Positions 60,487 through 64,000 of a stretch of 64,000 nt of DNA are shown one piece after another. Origin of the DNA: Neoluteolibacter marinus (lineage in GTDB: Bacteria > Verrucomicrobiota > Verrucomicrobiia > Verrucomicrobiales > Akkermansiaceae). The translations under genes were made by a program, and so were the position numbers. Location: NCBI RefSeq assembly GCF_014904755.1, contig NZ_JACZFQ010000070.1, positions 32,674-96,673 of the forward strand, read 5' to 3'. A model generated the notes under the pieces. The model was not told the origin of the DNA. It saw only the letters and a list, made by a program, of their open reading frames with translations, and did no database searches. How positions within the stretch are numbered: the stretch's first letter is position 1; every line of letters starts with the position of its first letter.

Positions 60487-63400
60487 TCAGGGGGCTTCGG
60501 TGACGGAGGCGTTGAGGAAGCCCTTCGGCCCGCGCGGGATGCCACCGCCGATCGCGCCGTTGAGGCGGAAGCTGCGGTAGGTCCAGTCCCCGCTGCTCAG
60601 GCCCGGCATGCCGGCGGAGCTTCCGGCGATCTCGGTGACCCCTTGGTCGGGGGTGACCAGGTCGTTGGTGCCGCTGATGGTGTAGACGATCTTGTCGATG
60701 GTGGCCGACAGCGCCGGCGAACCCGCGAAGACCGCACCGGTGCGGACCGGCAGGGTGAGGACGAGGGCCTGGTCGGCACCCACCGTTTCGATGCTGCCAC
60801 GGACCTTGCCCGAGGCAGCGCCGGAGGCCGGATCGCCGTCGACGGCGAATTCCTCGAAGTTGGTCATGCCATCCTTGTCCGGATCAGCACCCTTTTCGGC
60901 GTCCGGTCCGGTGAGGGACGGGAACAGGGCGATCCAGGCGTTGAAGGGATCGGCCACGACGTTGAGGATGCCATCGCCGGTGATGAGCGCGGTGGTGTGG
61001 GTGGCGCCCGATCCGATCCGGCCCCAGGTGCCCTCCGCCTGTTCCACGCCGTCGATGAAGAAGCCGCCGACGGTGTCGGTGTCGGCGTGGTTCAGGTTGA
61101 GCGTGGCACCGTTGGTGATCTCGACGACGGCCTGGTCGTCGAGGGTGGCCGCGGGCAGGCTGAGGGTTCCGGCATCGACGATGGTGTCGCCGGTGTAGCT
61201 CGAGGCGACGGTGAGGGTCGTCGTGCCGGCACCCGCCTTGATCAGCGAGCCGGTGCCACCGACGGGACCGTTGAGCGTGATGTCGAAGGGCGTGCCTCCG
61301 GCGTTCGCGGCCTTGATCGTCGGCACGTCGGAGAGGGTCACGGGGAGGCTGGTCGACCAGCTGGCGCCGGCGCCAAGGACGCCGCTGCCGGTCAGGATCA
61401 CCGAGCCGGCGTCATTGGCGGATCCATCGGCAATGCCGCCGGCGCCGACGTAGAGCTCGCCGACATCGGCGAGGCGGACGCGGTGGGTGCCGCCGTTGGT
61501 TCCCTGGCCGAGCGTGATCTTCTCAACCGTGGCGATGCCGATGCCGCGCACGATGAAGGTGGCGTTGCCGACCGACGGTCCGCCGAGCTGGATGCCGGTG
61601 GTGGCTTCCGTGCTGGAGAAGGTCCCGCCGTTGATGTCGAGGACCGACCAGCGGCCGCCGTTGTTGAGGCCGACGTTCACCACCCCGGCGACAGCGAGCG
61701 AGCCGTTCTCGACCCGCGTGCTCGCGGACGAGTTGGTGCCGTTGCTGGCGGTGCCGATGTTCAGGTTGCCGGCCAGGGTCACGGCGCAACCGTCGACGAT
61801 GAGCCCGTCATTGAGCGATCCGGCGAGCGGCTCGGCGCTGTAGTTGAGTCCGGTGCGGCCCAGGGTCACAGAGTTCGCGGTGGCGCTGATGCCCTGGAGC
61901 AGGATGTGGTTGGCCTGGACCCGGTTGGACGAGGCGAACATGTCGCCGCCGACGACCAGGGTGCCGTCATACTGGTTGAACAAGGCACCGCCGGTGGCGG
62001 TGTTGGCGACATCGATGTTGCCGGTCGAAGTGACGCTGCCCCCGAACTGGTTGAAGGTGCCGCCCTCGGTGACGGTGAGGAACAAGGTGTCGAGGACCCC
62101 GCCGTTCAGGTCGAGCGGTCCGTTCGAGACCGTGGTCCCGCCGGTGTGGGTGAGGTTCCCGTTCACCGTCAGGGCGCCGGTGCCGACCTTGGCGAAGCTG
62201 CCCGTGCCGCTGATGTTGCCGCTGTAGGCGGTGGGCTCGTTGTTCGCGCCGACGGTGAGGGCCACCGGCAGCGTGTCGGCGTTCTCGAGCACCAGGTCCT
62301 TGCCGGTCCCGAAGCCGTCGGAGAGGCCGCCGAGGGTGGCATTGGCCAGCAGGTCGAAGTCGAGCGTGCCGGCGCCGTCGTATTCGACGGTGCTGCCCTG
62401 GAGGGCGAGCGGATCGCCGAGGACGATCGAGCCGCCGGTGATCGAGGTCGGGCCGGTGAAGGTGTTCGGCACGCCGAGGAAGATGTTGCCGCTGCCGGCC
62501 TTCTCGAGGCCGCCGACGCCGCTGATCACATTGCCGAAGACCGGGTCATCGGAGCGGTCGATGCGGAGCTGGCTGAAGAAGCCGCTGAGCTCGATGTTCC
62601 CGCCCACCGATCCGGTCGTGCCGCCGTTGCCGAGGCTGAGGATCCCGTCGGCAACGGTGACGTTTCCGGCGAAGGTGGTGTCGGCGGCGAGGGTCAGGGT
62701 GCCGAGGCCGTCCTTGGTGAAGGCGGCGAGCCCGGTGAACCCGAAGTCGTTCGCCAGGGTGACGTCATCGCCCATGGAGAAGGTCACCGGGTTGTCGCCG
62801 AAGGTAATGGTGCGGTTGCTGATGTCCTCGGTGTTGCCGGCCGACCAGACCAGCGACGCGTTGTCGAGGGTCAGGTTGCCCGCTCCGAGCGATCCGCTGG
62901 CGAAGGTCAGGATGCCGTTGCTGAAGGACACGTCACCGAGGAAGGTGTTGCTGCCGCCGAGGGTGAGGTCGCCCACCAGCGACTTGGTGATCCCGCCGCT
63001 GCCGGAGATATCGCCGAGCAATCCGAGCGAGTCGGTCTCGTTGGCCATGGTGACGGTGAGCGGATCGGCCAGCACCAGGTCGGTGGTGACCACGTGATTG
63101 CCGCTCAGGACGTTCGCCTGGGCGTTTCCGCTGCTGGCGTCCAGGGTCAGGGTCGAGGCTCCGGCGATGGTGTAGGCGCTCGCGTTGTTGAAGTTGAGGC
63201 TGCCGACGGTCTGGTTGGCATCCAGCGTGACGGTCTGGGGTCCGGTGATGGCGGAGGTGAAGTCGGCATTGACGCCGGTGCCGTTCGGCACGCCGTTGAG
63301 CCAGTTGGCGGCATTGGTCCAGGTGCCCGGGCCATCGACGTTCCAGATCGACGGGGGAGTCCCGGCGATTGTCAGGGTGATGAAGTTGCCGCTGACGCCG

Positions 63401-64000
63401 AAGGTGTAGGTGTTGCCGGCCTGCTTGCTGTCGGCGGTCACCTCGAACAGGTCGTCGGCCGCACCGGCGAAGGGGGCGGGCAGTTCAATCAGGTTGTAGG
63501 TGCCGAGCGTGGTCCATTTCGCGGTCGAGTTCTCAAGCCGCAGGTCGACGAGGATCGGGTTGCCAAGCGACGCGGACGAAGTCAGGCCGGAGGCGACGAT
63601 CTTGTCATGGGTCGTGGTGTTGATGAACTCGGCGAGGATGGTCGATCCGCCCGCCAGGCTGAGGGCACCGGTGGTGAGGGTGCCGACGGAGGAGGTGGTG
63701 GTGGTGAGGGAACCGGGTTTGACGTTGGCACCCGAGGCGATGGAAACCGGACCGGCGATGATCCCCGCGCCGCCGAGGTTGCCGCCGTTGACGGTCACGG
63801 AACCGCCCGAGGTGGCACTTCCGGAAACGTTGGCCACGGAAAGCGTGCCGGAGTTCACGATGGTGTTGCCGCCGTAACTGTTGGCGTTGCCGAGGCGGGT
63901 GACGCCGGCGCCGCCGACTTCCAGGCTGCCGGCTCCGCTGATGACGCCGGTGACGGTGTGGGCATCGGTGGCGGTGGCCGAGCTGAAGGTGGCGGTCAGG
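60487..64000 (-). CDS. Autotransporter-associated beta-strand repeat protein, 3' part
   Basis: The gene continues beyond the right edge; about 1,170 residues are visible and the true start is not in the window. The sequence is a series of glycine- and asparagine-rich beta repeats of the autotransporter-associated type, for example GNTIVNSGTLSVANVSG, GSLIKAGAGTTTLTVASSYTGDTIVDAGTLSLPA and GTGALTVNGNLTHTGGTTVSNGPLDLNGG. They are predicted to form a long beta-helix at the cell surface. The end has the DPDKDGMTNFEEFAVDGDP calcium loop followed by a ~110-residue C-terminal domain, like that of the VCBS protein at 39438. No beta-barrel is seen, so a different export route is likely. Confidence 0.85.
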   Translation of the reverse strand, partial: LTATFSSATATDAHTVTGVISGAGSLEVGGAGVTRLGNANSYGGNTIVNSGTLSVANVSGSATSGGSVTVNGGNLGGAGIIAGPVSIASGANVKPGSLTTTTSSVGTLTTGALSLAGGSTILAEFINTTTHDKIVASGLTSSASLGNPILVDLRLENSTAKWTTLGTYNLIELPAPFAGAADDLFEVTADSKQAGNTYTFGVSGNFITLTIAGTPPSIWNVDGPGTWTNAANWLNGVPNGTGVNADFTSAITGPQTVTLDANQTVGSLNFNNASAYTIAGASTLTLDASSGNAQANVLSGNHVVTTDLVLADPLTVTMANETDSLGLLGDISGSGGITKSLVGDLTLGGSNTFLGDVSFSNGILTFASGSLGAGNLTLDNASLVWSAGNTEDISNRTITFGDNPVTFSMGDDVTLANDFGFTGLAAFTKDGLGTLTLAADTTFAGNVTVADGILSLGNGGTTGSVGGNIELSGFFSQLRIDRSDDPVFGNVISGVGGLEKAGSGNIFLGVPNTFTGPTSITGGSIVLGDPLALQGSTVEYDGAGTLDFDLLANATLGGLSDGFGTGKDLVLENADTLPVALTVGANNEPTAYSGNISGTGSFAKVGTGALTVNGNLTHTGGTTVSNGPLDLNGGVLDTLFLTVTEGGTFNQFGGSVTSTGNIDVANTATGGALFNQYDGTLVVGGDMFASSNRVQANHILLQGISATANSVTLGRTGLNYSAEPLAGSLNDGLIVDGCAVTLAGNLNIGTASNGTNSSASTRVENGSLAVAGVVNVGLNNGGRWSVLDINGGTFSSTEATTGIQLGGPSVGNATFIVRGIGIATVEKITLGQGTNGGTHRVRLADVGELYVGAGGIADGSANDAGSVILTGSGVLGAGASWSTSLPVTLSDVPTIKAANAGGTPFDITLNGPVGGTGSLIKAGAGTTTLTVASSYTGDTIVDAGTLSLPAATLDDQAVVEITNGATLNLNHADTDTVGGFFIDGVEQAEGTWGRIGSGATHTTALITGDGILNVVADPFNAWIALFPSLTGPDAEKGADPDKDGMTNFEEFAVDGDPASGAASGKVRGSIETVGADQALVLTLPVRTGAVFAGSPALSATIDKIVYTISGTNDLVTPDQGVTEIAGSSAGMPGLSSGDWTYRSFRLNGAIGGGIPRGPKGFLNASVTEAP

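Overview
The window is a high-GC (about two thirds G+C by eye), gene-dense bacterial chromosome segment with no tRNA, rRNA, CRISPR array, insertion sequence or prophage that I can see. Gene content points to the Verrucomicrobiota, most likely Verrucomicrobiaceae close to Luteolibacter/Haloferula. The main clues are zinc-ribbon Ser/Thr kinases paired with kinase-linked ECF sigma factors, autotransporter-associated beta-strand repeats and VCBS repeats ending in a calcium-loop/sorting tail, and CE15, GH75 and SGNH hydrolases. This is an inference from families, not a database result. No gap between genes exceeds 300 bases.

Layout. 1-5.5 kb: the start of dnaX (minus strand), free methionine-(R)-sulfoxide reductase, a GH75 chitosanase-like protein, a plsY-gpsA-yqaA phospholipid/membrane operon and an exported cyclophilin. 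5.5-13.4 kb: a minus-strand aerotolerance-type (Bat) operon, moxR-DUF58-DUF4381-batA-batBC-batDE, with two gene fusions. 13.6-15.3 kb: a DUF5069 protein and a KamA-family radical SAM enzyme. 15.4-30 kb: an island of four ECF sigma/Ser-Thr kinase pairs. The kinases share a zinc ribbon and kinase domain but end in four unrelated C-terminal modules. Seven of the eight genes have a GTAAC box 34-49 nt upstream of the start; the eighth (sigma A) is translationally coupled to its kinase. Two tandem paralogous exported proteins and an MGMT-like protein are interleaved. 30-33 kb: rsmH, then a coupled SGNH hydrolase and CE15 glucuronoyl-esterase pair.

33.2-39.2 kb: a C30 carotenoid cluster matching staphyloxanthin biosynthesis (crtN, aldH, crtP, crtQ, crtO) but without crtM. 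39.4-42 kb: a secreted VCBS-repeat protein. 42-48.6 kb: tesA and ybbA-ybbP in the same divergent order as in enterobacteria, then ilvA and a membrane-anchored EEP phosphatase/nuclease. 48.8-53.6 kb: DUF4235, a BrkB/YihY protein, zwf-opcA (entry to the oxidative pentose phosphate pathway) and a classical ECF sigma factor. 53.7-56.6 kb: a lutABC lactate-oxidation operon, whose lutB-lutC gap carries an inverted pair of palindromic repeats. 56.8-59.7 kb: rarA followed by a hipBA toxin-antitoxin module. 59.8-64 kb: a beta-carbonic anhydrase and the 3' end of a large autotransporter-repeat protein that runs off the window.

The parts most worth following up are the sigma/kinase island with its shared promoter motif, the staphyloxanthin-type cluster, several families of REP-like palindromes between genes, and a strong context bias of the rare TTA leucine codon.
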